Counted from the first letter of the stretch, positions 1 through 15,179 are shown. The stretch is 64,000 nucleotides of DNA from Auriscalpium vulgare (GCA_019915015.1 JAHBBC010000020.1:372001-436000), one strand, 5' to 3'. Program-made: numbers and translations. The notes: generated by a model not told the origin, from the sequence alone.

Positions 1-4755
<4,755 letters not shown>

Positions 4756-5835
4756 GGTAGGGGGTACTGGGGAGGGCAACGGGGCGATGACAGGAGTGGG
4801 CGCCGGGTAGGGCGACGGAGCGACGGCAGGAGTGGGCACCGGGGAAGGCGACTATGATGACTGAGAGTACCCGCACACAGGGGAATGCGCGGGACCCTGA
4901 GGATATCCAGGGCTGCTTGTGTGAGAATGGACGGGTGAAGGCGTCGGGCGTGACTGCCCTGCAACCGGCACATATCCGGGGCTACCAACAGGCGAGGGCG
5001 GCGGCCGAGGTAAGGGCGTCAGCTTTTGTTGCAGCTGCTGTGGGGGCGGCGATTGCTGCAGCTGCTGTGGCGGCATCGACTGTTGCAGCCGCTGCTGTGG
5101 TGCTTGCTGCTGTGGTGGGGGCGACTGTTGCAGCCGCTGCTGTGATGACTGCTGCTGTGATGGGGGCGACTATTGCAGTCGCTGCTGTGATGGCTGCTGC
5201 TGCGGTGGTGGTGGTGATTGCTGCTGTCGCTGCTGTGATTGCTGCTGCTGTGATAACTGCTGCGGTGGCCATTGCTCCCGCTGCTCTCTACTCCGCAGGA
5301 ACGCCTGCTCCACAGCCGCCGTCTCCCAATTCGGCACTGCCTTTCCCGACACGAACATCTTCCGTATGCGATCCCGATCGGAGTCCCTCTTCCTCGACGT
5401 GAACGTACCATCCTCAACAGACGACGTGCGCGACGGCGACGACGGCGGCGAGATCGACGCGGGCGGCGCGATGCCACGGGCTGCACCGCAGGCGGCAGCG
5501 GGATCGCGTACCCTGACGGCGTGCTGGGTGCGCTGACGTACGGGCCACGCTGCGGGCGATCCGCTGCATAGCCCTTCTCGCGGTCGCTGCTGCTCAGGCT
5601 GAGCTTCGAGATCATGTGTTGCAGGCGGTTGCCGCCCTTGCCGGATTTCGTCGTCGGCGTGAGGGACACCTGGCTGAACGTCGCTGCGCGTACCTGCGGC
5701 AGCACAGGATCCGAAGGCGGACTCTCCTCGATAAAGCTGATGAGGTCGCGCGCGCTGCTCGACGCCGCATACAGGAGCTTGCGCTCGGGCCACGTCGGCG
5801 ACACCGCGGCCTTGGGCAACGGCACGTCGCTCTCG
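4756..5835 (-). pseudogene. Proline/glutamine-rich protein fragment, broken
   Basis: Unrecognised low-complexity gene piece. From about 5870 the minus strand reads MNGSDGESDVPL...PTWPERKLLY...SKLSLSSSDREK. Near 5480 the meaningful frame switches to GIAPPASISPPSSPSRTSSV...RDRIRKMFVSGKAVPNWE followed by long glutamine runs and then PSPVPTPAVAPSPYPAP. Two in-frame TAG stops sit where the surrounding repeat predicts CAG (Gln): near 5171 (LQ-stop-SPP) and near 4853 (QSS-stop-SPS). The 5' edge is fused to the Hsp110 fragment (NVSDVVI, ~5840-5865) and the 3' edge to the CDC48 N-domain (~4750). The frame switch could be an intron or an indel. Product and function are unknown. Confidence 0.6.
5078..5212. 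repeat. 45-bp tandem repeat, three units
   Basis: Units start at 5078, 5123 and 5168, each beginning GACTGTTGCAGCCGCTGCTG or a close variant. They encode a 15-residue Gln/Pro/Ser-rich repeat (QQRLQQSPP type) on the minus strand. The repeat lies inside the P/Q-rich fragment and explains the long poly-alanine ORF on the opposite strand. Confidence 0.85.
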
Positions 5836-6490
5836 CCATCCGAGCCGTTCATGATGACGACGTCCGACACGTTTTTAACTCCTTCGCCGCGATGTCGCGC
5901 AGCTTGGCGAAGTACATCCCCATCAGCTATGTCGCGGAAAACGTCGCCTGCTCGCCTAGATAAGACACCTCACACAGATCGTCAGACACAAGATGGGCAG
6001 ATCTTGAAGGATGGCGGGGCTCACCTGCGCGCCGACGGTGCCGTTCACATCCACCAGCTTAACATACGTGAACTTCTTCTCGACCTCCTGCACTTCGACA
6101 TCCTGGACAGTGCACCCGATGAGACGCTTCAGCGAGCCGACGGTGTTGCGGAAGTTCGAGATCTCCTGTGTCTTCGCGGACTCGCCCACGGAGCGTTGTT
6201 TTAGGCTGAATGACACGAGTGATCTGCAAATCGAAATCCTTGTAAGACCCGAGTTTATTTGCCGATCTGCGCGCGACGAGGGCCGATGCACCCGCAGAGA
6301 AACGAGCTACTCACGGCGTTGCACGATTCGAGACCTCGTTCGTGATGATGTCGATGCCTCTGTATCTTGCGAGACCGATCTGAAAACACAAGTAAGCACA
6401 TATGCCCCGCATGCTAAGCTAGATGCAGAGCCACCAGTGCATACGTACTTTGCTGGCAAGAGAACCAAAATCGATCCCGACGACAGCCAT
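5836..6490 (-). pseudogene. SSE1: Hsp110 (SSE1-type) nucleotide exchange factor, 5' fragment
   Basis: Minus-strand exons: 6449-6490 (MAVVGIDFGSLASK), 6315-6379 (IGLARYRGIDIITNEVSN), 6025-6223 (SLVSFSLKQRSVGESAKTQE onwards to LVDVNGTVGAQ), then about 5840-5960 (VSYLGEQATFSAT, KLRDIAAKEL, NVSDVVI). This is the start of the nucleotide-binding domain of an Hsp110, the exchange factor and holdase partner of cytosolic Hsp70. The gene stops at about one sixth of the usual ~780 residues. Damage in the last exon: the acceptor before VSYLG reads GAG instead of YAG, TAG replaces the expected CAG Gln codon after FSAT, and one base is missing before NVSDVV. A C/T-rich leader lies just upstream, so the start exon with its promoter side was copied. 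Confidence 0.85.
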
Positions 6491-6594
6491 GGCGCTGGAT
6501 GTGCAGCAGGGGGAGAGGAAAGAAAGAAAGAAAGAAGGGGTATAAGGCACACGAGAATTACGGGTAACGTTGAGGCGTGCACGCCGCTGATATA
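6491..6594 (-). promoter_or_regulatory. Short intergenic leader upstream of the Hsp110 fragment
   Basis: About 100 bp between the stop of the upstream minus-strand gene (6595) and the Hsp110 ATG (6490). Read on the minus strand it has a pyrimidine-rich tract (TTCTTTCTTTC) just before CCAGCGCC-ATG, typical of fungal leaders, and an AT stretch (about 6590-6606) further up. No specific factor site is recognised. Confidence 0.35.
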
Positions 6595-7245
6595 TTATTT
6601 TTTTTCGGCAGTGGCTGAATCGATTGTACTGCCTGATACAAGCAAGACGGGCGGCACCCCGCCTTTGAGACCAAGCGAATATTTGTTTGTGACTTGACGC
6701 CCGTTGCTCACCACGGCGCCGGAGGTGGAGGTGGACCGCGTGCGCGGGGTGCCGATGGAGGACGGCGGGGTAAGCGGTGCATCCTGCCGTCGGTCGTTTC
6801 GCAAGCGGGAGACGTGTTCCCTGGGCTCATCGTCTTCGACAATGAGGTCCACTTCATGGAGAGATGGCCGACGGCCGCCGTGATGTTTCGGTTCCAGTGA
6901 GGCAAAGGCATGTTGCACGTCGTTCGCCACAGGGGCGCCGCGGACATTTTCGGCAGACGCTGACTTTTGCGGGGCTCTCCGTGGCGGGCGTTGCTGTCCT
7001 CTCGATGACTAAGGGCCAGTATAAGATGGCGAACGAGAAGTGAGATAGCCCACGCACCTCAATCGTCCTCAACCTGTCCAGTGTGAGCGAGACTTTCATC
7101 GTTTCTCCTGAGCGCATCAGATCGTCAAACTCCTGATGGTATGTGTCGTACTGGGAAAGGCGTAGCGTGAGCATTGGCAAGTAGCAAGGCGGCAAGCGGC
7201 ATGACAGACCTCTGTGTCCAGGGAGACGCCGTCGGCGAGAACGTC
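6595..7245 (-). pseudogene. Unrecognised gene, 3' exons only
   Basis: Three exon-like blocks join in one frame on the minus strand: ...SAQSDVLADGVSLDTE (down to 7210), 7058-7150 (YDTYHQEFDDLMRSGETMKV, then SLTLDRLRTIE), and 6595-7008 (SSRGQQRPPRRAPQ ... SLHEVDLIVEDDEPREHV ... ending GSTIDSATAEKK-stop). Introns are 7151-7209 (59 nt) and 7009-7057 (49 nt), with GTCTGT and GTGCGT donors. The last exon is basic then acidic, with a low-complexity Thr/Ser segment. I do not recognise the family and see no convincing start; the reading fades upstream of about 7250. It may be the 3' part of a gene whose 5' end is lost, or a small gene with an unseen first exon. Confidence 0.45.
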
Positions 7246-7259
7246 GCTTTGTGCACTTA

Positions 7260-7590
7260 TACTTTTCCGCCCATCATGAGTGCGCACTGGCGACGCATAT
7301 CGATCACTGGAGTCATCCGGCGCCAGTCAATGTACGAGCGGTGGGTGGTGGGTGTGCGTGGATGGGGCTGGGCATAAGGGTCGAGTGGAGGTGCATGCGA
7401 AGCGACGCGTTGCGGCGCGAGATAGTTGATCGAGGGCGCGTAGAGTACATAATGAGAAAGATGAGCGAGGGTGCGAGTGCCGCTGAAATGCCGACTGCTG
7501 TGGACAAATACGAGAGTGAGTGTGTGTAAGTGCGTGAACGACGCGAAATGCAGTCGAAAAGTTTGAAAGCATAGGTTGGCGGAGCGAGCA
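7260..7590. other. Non-coding spacer between gene fragments and Helitron
   Basis: GC-rich, then CT-rich on the minus strand, without a credible exon. Composition changes sharply to AT-rich near 7570-7590, which probably marks the edge of the Helitron. I looked for a Helitron-type 3' end (hairpin followed by CTRR on the minus strand) and found only weak candidates, such as a 5-bp hairpin beside TCAG near 7640-7660. Confidence 0.4.
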
Positions 7591-7766
7591 TGTTAATGAT
7601 GACATATGTAATATATAACAAACACAGAACCATATAATCAGAATGATACACACCATTCATAAAAATATACAATTTTAAAGTGGCATGCTCAATATTGGGG
7701 TACATGTAGCGTAAGAACAACATTTTGCCAAAAACATGATACAATTAAGATGCACATTCCAATAAT

Positions 7767-10700
7767 TTAATTCAACATTGCATATATATAGATGTGAGCA
7801 GCACGATTATTTAGATTCAAGAGGTCAATATGATCATCAGCTAAAACAGATTCAAATTGAGGACTTCCATTGAAAGTACGACCATCGTACGTATATATTC
7901 TATCATTGTGAGAAATGATGCGGCTTGTAAAATGATATGAACCTAGATATATAATTCCTCTCAATTTGTATGATATATATTGACCTGGTCCAGAACATAT
8001 AGTGATATTAAACGAAGGTGTTATATTTGAAGTAGTCAATTCAAATGTAAGAATCAAAGGTGGATTGCATATGCTAACAGATATATTGCAATGAGCTCTA
8101 CACTGTGAGCAAATATGAGGAGTAACAAATGAAGGAGACGTATTACTTGATCTCACAAATGATGACTGTTTCTCTTCAATATATATATTGATCCACTCCT
8201 GTAAATTTTGTTGATTATTATGATGCAATGAAAGATTAGCAGAGGATGATGCATACTCAAATGGAGTACAGATAGAAGGCAAAAAACTATTTTGTGTGTT
8301 TGTATATTCATTATTGAAATCACAATGAACATTTGAACATACATCATACATTTTAAATTGAGAACTATGTGGTGGAACTATCATATCTATAATTGCAGAT
8401 ACAGAACACCCTACTTGGCCAAAACGACGAAATTGAGTAGGATTAAGAGCACTCAGACAGTCTCTAATATTATCTCTGCATGTATCAAATAAATAGGTAT
8501 TTACATTTTCTGTCTGATTCAACAAAGTAAATGCATTACTAAAACAAAGTCTAAGAGATTCATTCCCAATAAAAGAAAGCCAACTTTGACGTGTATATAT
8601 AGGCCAACTTGAATACACATGGTATAAACACATAAACAAACTATCATATGCACATGACCAATTTTCAGAATCCCAAGAGAATCCTAACGGTGAAATTGAA
8701 GAGAATTCTTGATCAATAGAGTTAGTTTCATATGTTTCAGTTAGTTTGATCTTCTTGATTGGATTATTATCTTGAGATACAGCTTTGCGTTTTGATCTAG
8801 GATTGATTATTTTAACATTTTCTTGTTCACTAAAATGAAATATAAGCTTAGATTTCATATGCAAGTCGCGTTCAGTTTCAGGATCTAATACTGTAATACA
8901 TTCACCTTGGATAAAATTATTCCGAACATAAGTATTATGTTCCAGTGATCTAAGTCTTTGAACTTCATTATATAGATCATATGGAATAGGTTTATTCAAG
9001 TCTTTTAAAGTCACTGATTCTGTAATATATAAACCATTACGAGATCGAGCCCTTGACGCAGCGACATAAGCTCCAAACCCTCCATCATGTAGATTGACCA
9101 AAACTTTTGATAATGTTTTTCCTTGAGCAGACTGACCTGTAACTGCAAATGCAGGTTGAATAGGTAATTGATGTCTAGTAATCTTAACTTTGTGATTTAC
9201 ACCATTGTCAGATGGTAAATTAACAGTAAAATTCCAAGTTATAGGTGTAATAGGGAAATAATGAAGAGGAAGGTTGTTTAGAGATACTTTACTTGTAGGA
9301 AATTCCACTATTGCACAAACACAAAAAGACATATTAGTAATTGGATTTATATCTGTGTAAATCTGTCTAACAATACCTTGTGAACCATTCACTACACCTA
9401 GCTCAGTAGAAATATTTCTGATTCTCAAAATAACAGGCATGCCAATATACATATGTATTTCACCTGGAAGTGCATTAGAAGATATAGAAGTCATATTATA
9501 TTGGAGTAACAGTTTGTATTCTTTTGCATCAAGTAGCTCTTTGCATACATCTACAGCAGAACAAACAAATAGATTTGATTTAAATCTTAAGGCATTAGCA
9601 GATGATTTTTTAAAGTTGATTGATTGTCTCAAAATATTCGTACCTACAATAGCAGCTGCAGTCCAATTGTCTTCTACACTCATATCTATTCCATCAGGAT
9701 GTTCGTTAGACAAAATAACTCTGGAATTGAATATTTCTAAATCTTTGTATGTACAATTACGGACTCTTAAATTTTTGACAGCATTACCATAGTCAACATC
9801 TTCTTTCATACGATGCTGTTCAGTCAATTCTACAACTGTGTCAATTGACTTCCATGCAAGTCTTCCTAATCTACGTAATAAATCTTGTTCATTTTTTCCA
9901 GCATATGTAGGAACAGGAGAATATAAAGGAGAGCCACCAACAGGAGGATATTGATATAAGTCGCCTGCCATGATTATAGCAACTCCACCAAACCATTCGT
10001 CAATATTTTCTTTCGCATATCTCAATGCATGATCAATTTCACATAAAAGTTGCTCACTTAGTAAAGATATTTCATCAATCAATAATATTTCAACATTCTT
10101 CCATTCTTCACGAAGTTTGGATCTGTTTCTGACAGATATTAATACAGAGTAATCTTCTACATGTTCTCCCAATAAACGATTACCTTTTCCTTTTCCTTTA
10201 GCTTGAATTTTTATACCAAGACCTTTATGAATGGTAACTCCATCTATTAAAGCAGCAGCAGAGCCTGTAGGTGCAAGGAAGCGAATCTTGTGAGCTTGAT
10301 TGAAAAAAGACATAAGATATTTTACAGCATCAACTACATAGGTCTTTCCTGTTCCACCTGGACCTGTCATAAACATGCGAAGAGTATTTTCTTTATTCTG
10401 CAGAACAAATTTGTCAATGAAAAATTTTCCTATTATATTGAACGATAAACTCTGTTTCTCATTTAATGCAAATTCGTCTTTAATTTTACTGAGCAAATCA
10501 TATGGTGTTTGTACATTCAATTGATCATATGAATGTACCATGATAGTATCTTTTACTTGGATTCTATTATATTCATGCTGGTTATTAGGATTTAAATCTA
10601 CATATCTCTCACTATCAGGGGGCATATTTACTGTATCAATCTGGTTATCAGTATTTAAAGCATTCTGTCTAATCATAGCAATTTTCTTTTCATGTGCTTT

Positions 10701-13700
10701 TACTTCAATCATCCAAGCTTTGAGTAATGTTTTTAACATGTATGAATCTTTGTCAACTTCTTTATCAAGGTATATCAATGAAGTTTTACCTAACAAATTT
10801 AAAGAATGTATAACATTATCATCAAGCTTGCTATCAATAAACCAATTAGATTGTTCAAGTTGAACAATTGCTAAGGCAGATAAAAAATCAGATTTCAGCT
10901 TAGATTTAGAATTCATAAAGACATCAATATTATCAGTTAAATCAGGAATTGTATTATATGCTTTGTGTTGTTTGTTGTTAGGTGCAGCTGCTTCAGATCT
11001 CTTACGCATACGTTCTGCATCACGTTCATCCTCACATTCATGAATAGCTTCCCAATTTCTAATAATCTCTTTATTTCTAGGTGAGAAATTGTATTCATCA
11101 TATTCCTGTTCGAAAGTGTAACCATTTCTAAGTAGAGGATTATTATAGCCAAAAGGTTTGAAATGACTAAGTGTAAACTTAGCCCATTTCTTTTTGTCAC
11201 TCTGTCTTGGTATACCCATGCCAATAATTCTAGGTATAACACTCTTAGTGTATATTCCTTCTATATAATCACTATGTTGAACTAATACATGAGAAAGATG
11301 ATACCGATGTTGATCAGATAATAAATGTCTCTTGGCAGTACCCAATCTATTAGACTTTCCATCAAATGCATTAGTGTTAGCTTTGGATCTATTTATACTT
11401 TCAATATGTATATGACAGCAAAATTCATAGTAAGACATGTTGGCTAGAGAGTCTCCTCGATAAAAATAATGATGAAACTGATTCAACTCAACTAAATTGC
11501 CATTTCTGTCTGTTGTAATATGAAGGTGAGCTTCTTCAAATTCATCATCTTCATCATAATCAAGACCTGACAGCATTGTGTCATATAACTCTGTAACATA
11601 AGATAACAGCACACTGGATAGCATAGGAGTTGTGGTGTGAGAAGGTATACCATCACTGAATTTTCTTAAGTATCTTACAGCTTGTTGAGCATGAATCTGC
11701 TGTTGTTTACTATACTGTGATAAGCATTTATGTAGTAACATTTTAGCATTTTTTATAATGGTATCCTCAGGTCCATAAGACATATTAGAAAGAGCTCTAG
11801 AAAGAGATGCTAACATCTCATAATTCTTGGTATCCATTTTTGTAATATAGTCTGTAATGTAGATCATTGCAGCTTTGGCAGCTTTCCCTGATAGTATTGA
11901 CTTAATATCATGATTGTGTCGGCAAAATACAAGAATGTATGGATTGAAATAATTAACAGTACTATCTCTGCACATAAGAACAACTGAATTAGTATCAGGA
12001 TCAAAATAAGAAGCCTCAACAATCTCATGTGGAAATAAAAACCTGCATTTATCTGAATGACCATACTTATGACAAACAGGTCTACATACATGCCTCTGTA
12101 ATTTCTCACCACATTTTTTTATCTCAGTCAAAAAAGCAGAATTCCACCCATTCAAAATATCTAAAGGTGTATTAGGTTCTAATAGAGGTGGAATAGGTGG
12201 ACGTTGTACACGAGGCTCATATCTAGGATCAATATCAACCTCTATATCAGGCAAATGATGATGAATAATATCCTCAAAATATTCAAAGAATCTATTTTGA
12301 AAAGAGGAATCTAACTTCAATTTAACATGAAGCTCAGAAGGATTCATGCCTCCAAGAAGCCAAATTAGGAAATGGCCATGCAATTGTCCACGATCTGTGA
12401 ACTCTGAGGTTCCATAAAAAGCTTTGATGTGACCTAAAATGCCTCCTGTCTTTGTAGACTCTTGATTTTCATAATCCCATCCAAGCAAATGAGTAAATAA
12501 AGATTTTATACAGAATTCAAAAAAATCTGCCCCAGCTACAGGATCCTCAGCAAGCCGTAAAGCACGTATTTTACTAGTAACAACTTCAGGTAAATGTTTG
12601 GAAAGATCAACAGTATTATCACCCCACATAACTTGAAATATAGGACTGTGGGTAGCACAAGGATTAAAAGTTAGATACAAATGTGCAAGACCAAAAAATC
12701 CAAAGTAGCTTCTAATTTCAGACCTTAAAAACATCTTGGAAGACTGTGAACCAGGAATTCTAGCTGCAATAGTATTAACTTTCTCCAACAAAGTCATTGC
12801 TCTTTTTTCCTCGATTGACAAATTACTTATTTTGCCTTCTTTCTCTAAACGCACCGACAGATTATGCAAAATGTCAGCAGAAACAGTAGTCAACTGTTTA
12901 GCAATATGTGAAAAATTTTGTCTGCTAACAGAAAAATGTGTATGAAGATGAGCAGTACGTCTCTGAATGATATTCAATGCAACAAATATATAAGAATGAT
13001 GGTATCTAAAATTTCTATCATTTAAGTTCAAATAGTACTGAGCTTGTTCCTGGAAAGACAGTGGTGTAATTCTTGTGTTGATTTCAAATCCACCAATGCC
13101 ACAAGGAAAAAGAGTAGGATACATTCCAGGTATCAAATTAGGATTATTATATTCTGATATAGGATTGGATCCTCTATGAAGTATTAAATCAGGTTGATTA
13201 TCAGAACTTGTCTTAATCATATTGCGCAAGGCATAAGCAGTGAAATTTCGTCCAGATAGTTTATCACATTCTGGATCTGAAACCCCCATTTTCTCAATAA
13301 AAGACCCAGATGCATCAACACTATTTAAAAATATCTCAGCAGGATGTTCAGAAAATCCTGCTGTTTCTTCTTGAAATGTTTTTTGACTGTGGATATTACA
13401 GTCTTGCATAAATTGATTTTCAATTCCTGGTAGAATGCCATCAGCTGGATACAATGCAACAATACTCTCATCAAATGGCAGATCAATATATAAAATATTG
13501 TGATTTTTAAGCCATAACAAAAAAGCCCAAATCTTCATTTTTCTGACACGAAAAAGGCCACTCAATTTATTGGGATCAAACTTTTCAGGCCCCACAAAAA
13601 CAACACTTAAAAAGCCACTTAAATCTGCAGGAGTATATGGTAATACCTTTGCAGTTGACACTACATTCATATCATGTGCACATGTATTTCCATAGAACAC

Positions 13701-15179
13701 TCTAGGGGAAGAAGGATCAGAAGATTGATGTATCCTAGTTATATGTGCAGTAGTTCTATAAATAGCGCAAGCCATTTCTTCAACCCATGTTAGATCACTA
13801 AACATCGCAGGTAATACACCTCTATAAAGACTATTTGCTAGAGCAAAACGGGGAATCTTAGAATGAATCAGGCTAGAATGACAAGGTTCACATATATATA
13901 ATATATATTTATCATTTTTATATGTCATACCTCTTTTATCCAACATGAGGCCATTCAAATTTTCATTGTCAAAACAGAACTCAGTAGACAAAGATTGAAT
14001 AATGCATCTTTGTATAATAAAAGGATCTGAGATTCGCAGTATATCCAAATTACAAGGCAAGACATCAGACGGAGATATTTCAATCTCTAAACATTCCATG
14101 TGTGTTTGTGAACATACAGAACATGTAGGCTTTTCTTTCCAAATTGTTCCCTTAAAGTAATTCAAAGCACATTTATTTTTTACTTCATCAGACACTTTGA
14201 CAGGCCATGTTGAAATAATATGGTTATTGAATGTTATCTTCTCATGTAAAGACCTTTCACTTATATCTATCCTTGATTGCTTATCTCTATTATATACACT
14301 TCTTGAGGAGATTACACAATCAACAATCACACAATCAATCTCAGATTTTAATATAGCTAATACCATAGTATAACGTTCTAAAACTATGCCATCATGAGCA
14401 TATAACGGTATGACACTAAAAAGAACTCTAAAAAAGTCAAAGTCTGTTAAACTCATTAAATATATACATCTTTGTCTAATCCATATTGCAATACATCTCA
14501 GACGATGAACATGTGCACGAGTAGGAAAGTTTTTATCACAATATAATATATTGTTCAGATTTCTAAGTACTATGTCATATGATACATCCCGTAAGGAACG
14601 TACAAGATCTTCAACACTCAAATCAAGCCAATCTAAACGAATATCACTTCCAAAAGATAGTTTGACCACAGCCAAAGATTCATTGCTTGTACGAATACTA
14701 GGTGGCTTCCACATTAATTGTCTCAATGCATAAGACACCTCAGGTCCAAATATAGTTTCAAAATACACAGACAAATATGTACACCGTTTTTCTATAACTC
14801 TTCCATTTCTTTCAAGGGTTGCAATATGTCTAACACGTATATCACTCAACGATTGACTGGACAAATTAGATCTCAGATTTGCAAATTGATGAAGTATTTT
14901 ATTTATATAAACAGCCTTGGTTAGATGAGAGTCAAACTTGGTTAAATTGGACGGATTATTTCTCAAACTGGATATCAGAATATCTCTGTTGATACGTGAA
15001 AGAGAAGAAACACAATGTTCATCATCATATATAAACCAAGGAGGATCATCATCAAGTACAATGTCAATAATCTCAGATTTGTTCAATCCAGCACTATATT
15101 GTGATTCATATTCTGATCCAATGGTGTTAATCAAAGCAACCCTATCATGATTAACAGAGAGATAGTTCATCACATCCAT
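7767..15179 (-). CDS. Helitron Rep/Pif1 helicase with DUF6570 and C-terminal USP-like domain
   Basis: A 2470-residue protein in one exon; the ATG at 15179 (MDVMNYLSVN) is preferred because the codon nine positions upstream is TTG. Order: an N-terminal part of unknown role; a zinc-binding DUF6570-like part (CSVC and ICEPC pairs, then KIPRFALANSLYRG and WVEEMACA, about residues 350-460); a Helitron Rep domain with LYLTFNPCATHSP, the HUH motif LHGHFLIW (His934, His936) and the two-tyrosine motif YITDYITK (Tyr1107, Tyr1111, Lys1114); a Pif1 helicase with Walker A GPGGTGKT (Lys1612), LLIDEIS, AGDLYQYPPVGG, TEQHR and VTGQSAQGKT...VAASRAR. The C-terminus carries NWSCAYDSLF (Cys2176), ICSQCRAHC, PPLILTFEL and SYHFTSRII...IYTYDG (His2416), an arrangement like a ubiquitin-specific protease. 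The Rep nicks and rejoins DNA and the helicase drives rolling-circle transposition. Confidence 0.93.
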   Translation of the reverse strand: MDVMNYLSVNHDRVALINTIGSEYESQYSAGLNKSEIIDIVLDDDPPWFIYDDEHCVSSLSRINRDILISSLRNNPSNLTKFDSHLTKAVYINKILHQFANLRSNLSSQSLSDIRVRHIATLERNGRVIEKRCTYLSVYFETIFGPEVSYALRQLMWKPPSIRTSNESLAVVKLSFGSDIRLDWLDLSVEDLVRSLRDVSYDIVLRNLNNILYCDKNFPTRAHVHRLRCIAIWIRQRCIYLMSLTDFDFFRVLFSVIPLYAHDGIVLERYTMVLAILKSEIDCVIVDCVISSRSVYNRDKQSRIDISERSLHEKITFNNHIISTWPVKVSDEVKNKCALNYFKGTIWKEKPTCSVCSQTHMECLEIEISPSDVLPCNLDILRISDPFIIQRCIIQSLSTEFCFDNENLNGLMLDKRGMTYKNDKYILYICEPCHSSLIHSKIPRFALANSLYRGVLPAMFSDLTWVEEMACAIYRTTAHITRIHQSSDPSSPRVFYGNTCAHDMNVVSTAKVLPYTPADLSGFLSVVFVGPEKFDPNKLSGLFRVRKMKIWAFLLWLKNHNILYIDLPFDESIVALYPADGILPGIENQFMQDCNIHSQKTFQEETAGFSEHPAEIFLNSVDASGSFIEKMGVSDPECDKLSGRNFTAYALRNMIKTSSDNQPDLILHRGSNPISEYNNPNLIPGMYPTLFPCGIGGFEINTRITPLSFQEQAQYYLNLNDRNFRYHHSYIFVALNIIQRRTAHLHTHFSVSRQNFSHIAKQLTTVSADILHNLSVRLEKEGKISNLSIEEKRAMTLLEKVNTIAARIPGSQSSKMFLRSEIRSYFGFFGLAHLYLTFNPCATHSPIFQVMWGDNTVDLSKHLPEVVTSKIRALRLAEDPVAGADFFEFCIKSLFTHLLGWDYENQESTKTGGILGHIKAFYGTSEFTDRGQLHGHFLIWLLGGMNPSELHVKLKLDSSFQNRFFEYFEDIIHHHLPDIEVDIDPRYEPRVQRPPIPPLLEPNTPLDILNGWNSAFLTEIKKCGEKLQRHVCRPVCHKYGHSDKCRFLFPHEIVEASYFDPDTNSVVLMCRDSTVNYFNPYILVFCRHNHDIKSILSGKAAKAAMIYITDYITKMDTKNYEMLASLSRALSNMSYGPEDTIIKNAKMLLHKCLSQYSKQQQIHAQQAVRYLRKFSDGIPSHTTTPMLSSVLLSYVTELYDTMLSGLDYDEDDEFEEAHLHITTDRNGNLVELNQFHHYFYRGDSLANMSYYEFCCHIHIESINRSKANTNAFDGKSNRLGTAKRHLLSDQHRYHLSHVLVQHSDYIEGIYTKSVIPRIIGMGIPRQSDKKKWAKFTLSHFKPFGYNNPLLRNGYTFEQEYDEYNFSPRNKEIIRNWEAIHECEDERDAERMRKRSEAAAPNNKQHKAYNTIPDLTDNIDVFMNSKSKLKSDFLSALAIVQLEQSNWFIDSKLDDNVIHSLNLLGKTSLIYLDKEVDKDSYMLKTLLKAWMIEVKAHEKKIAMIRQNALNTDNQIDTVNMPPDSERYVDLNPNNQHEYNRIQVKDTIMVHSYDQLNVQTPYDLLSKIKDEFALNEKQSLSFNIIGKFFIDKFVLQNKENTLRMFMTGPGGTGKTYVVDAVKYLMSFFNQAHKIRFLAPTGSAAALIDGVTIHKGLGIKIQAKGKGKGNRLLGEHVEDYSVLISVRNRSKLREEWKNVEILLIDEISLLSEQLLCEIDHALRYAKENIDEWFGGVAIIMAGDLYQYPPVGGSPLYSPVPTYAGKNEQDLLRRLGRLAWKSIDTVVELTEQHRMKEDVDYGNAVKNLRVRNCTYKDLEIFNSRVILSNEHPDGIDMSVEDNWTAAAIVGTNILRQSINFKKSSANALRFKSNLFVCSAVDVCKELLDAKEYKLLLQYNMTSISSNALPGEIHMYIGMPVILRIRNISTELGVVNGSQGIVRQIYTDINPITNMSFCVCAIVEFPTSKVSLNNLPLHYFPITPITWNFTVNLPSDNGVNHKVKITRHQLPIQPAFAVTGQSAQGKTLSKVLVNLHDGGFGAYVAASRARSRNGLYITESVTLKDLNKPIPYDLYNEVQRLRSLEHNTYVRNNFIQGECITVLDPETERDLHMKSKLIFHFSEQENVKIINPRSKRKAVSQDNNPIKKIKLTETYETNSIDQEFSSISPLGFSWDSENWSCAYDSLFMCLYHVYSSWPIYTRQSWLSFIGNESLRLCFSNAFTLLNQTENVNTYLFDTCRDNIRDCLSALNPTQFRRFGQVGCSVSAIIDMIVPPHSSQFKMYDVCSNVHCDFNNEYTNTQNSFLPSICTPFEYASSSANLSLHHNNQQNLQEWINIYIEEKQSSFVRSSNTSPSFVTPHICSQCRAHCNISVSICNPPLILTFELTTSNITPSFNITICSGPGQYISYKLRGIIYLGSYHFTSRIISHNDRIYTYDGRTFNGSPQFESVLADDHIDLLNLNNRAAHIYIYAMLN

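Noticed and set aside
4854..5402. Plus-strand alanine/valine-rich ORF of 182 codons
   Set aside because: It is the antisense shadow of the CAG-type repeat in the minus-strand P/Q-rich fragment.
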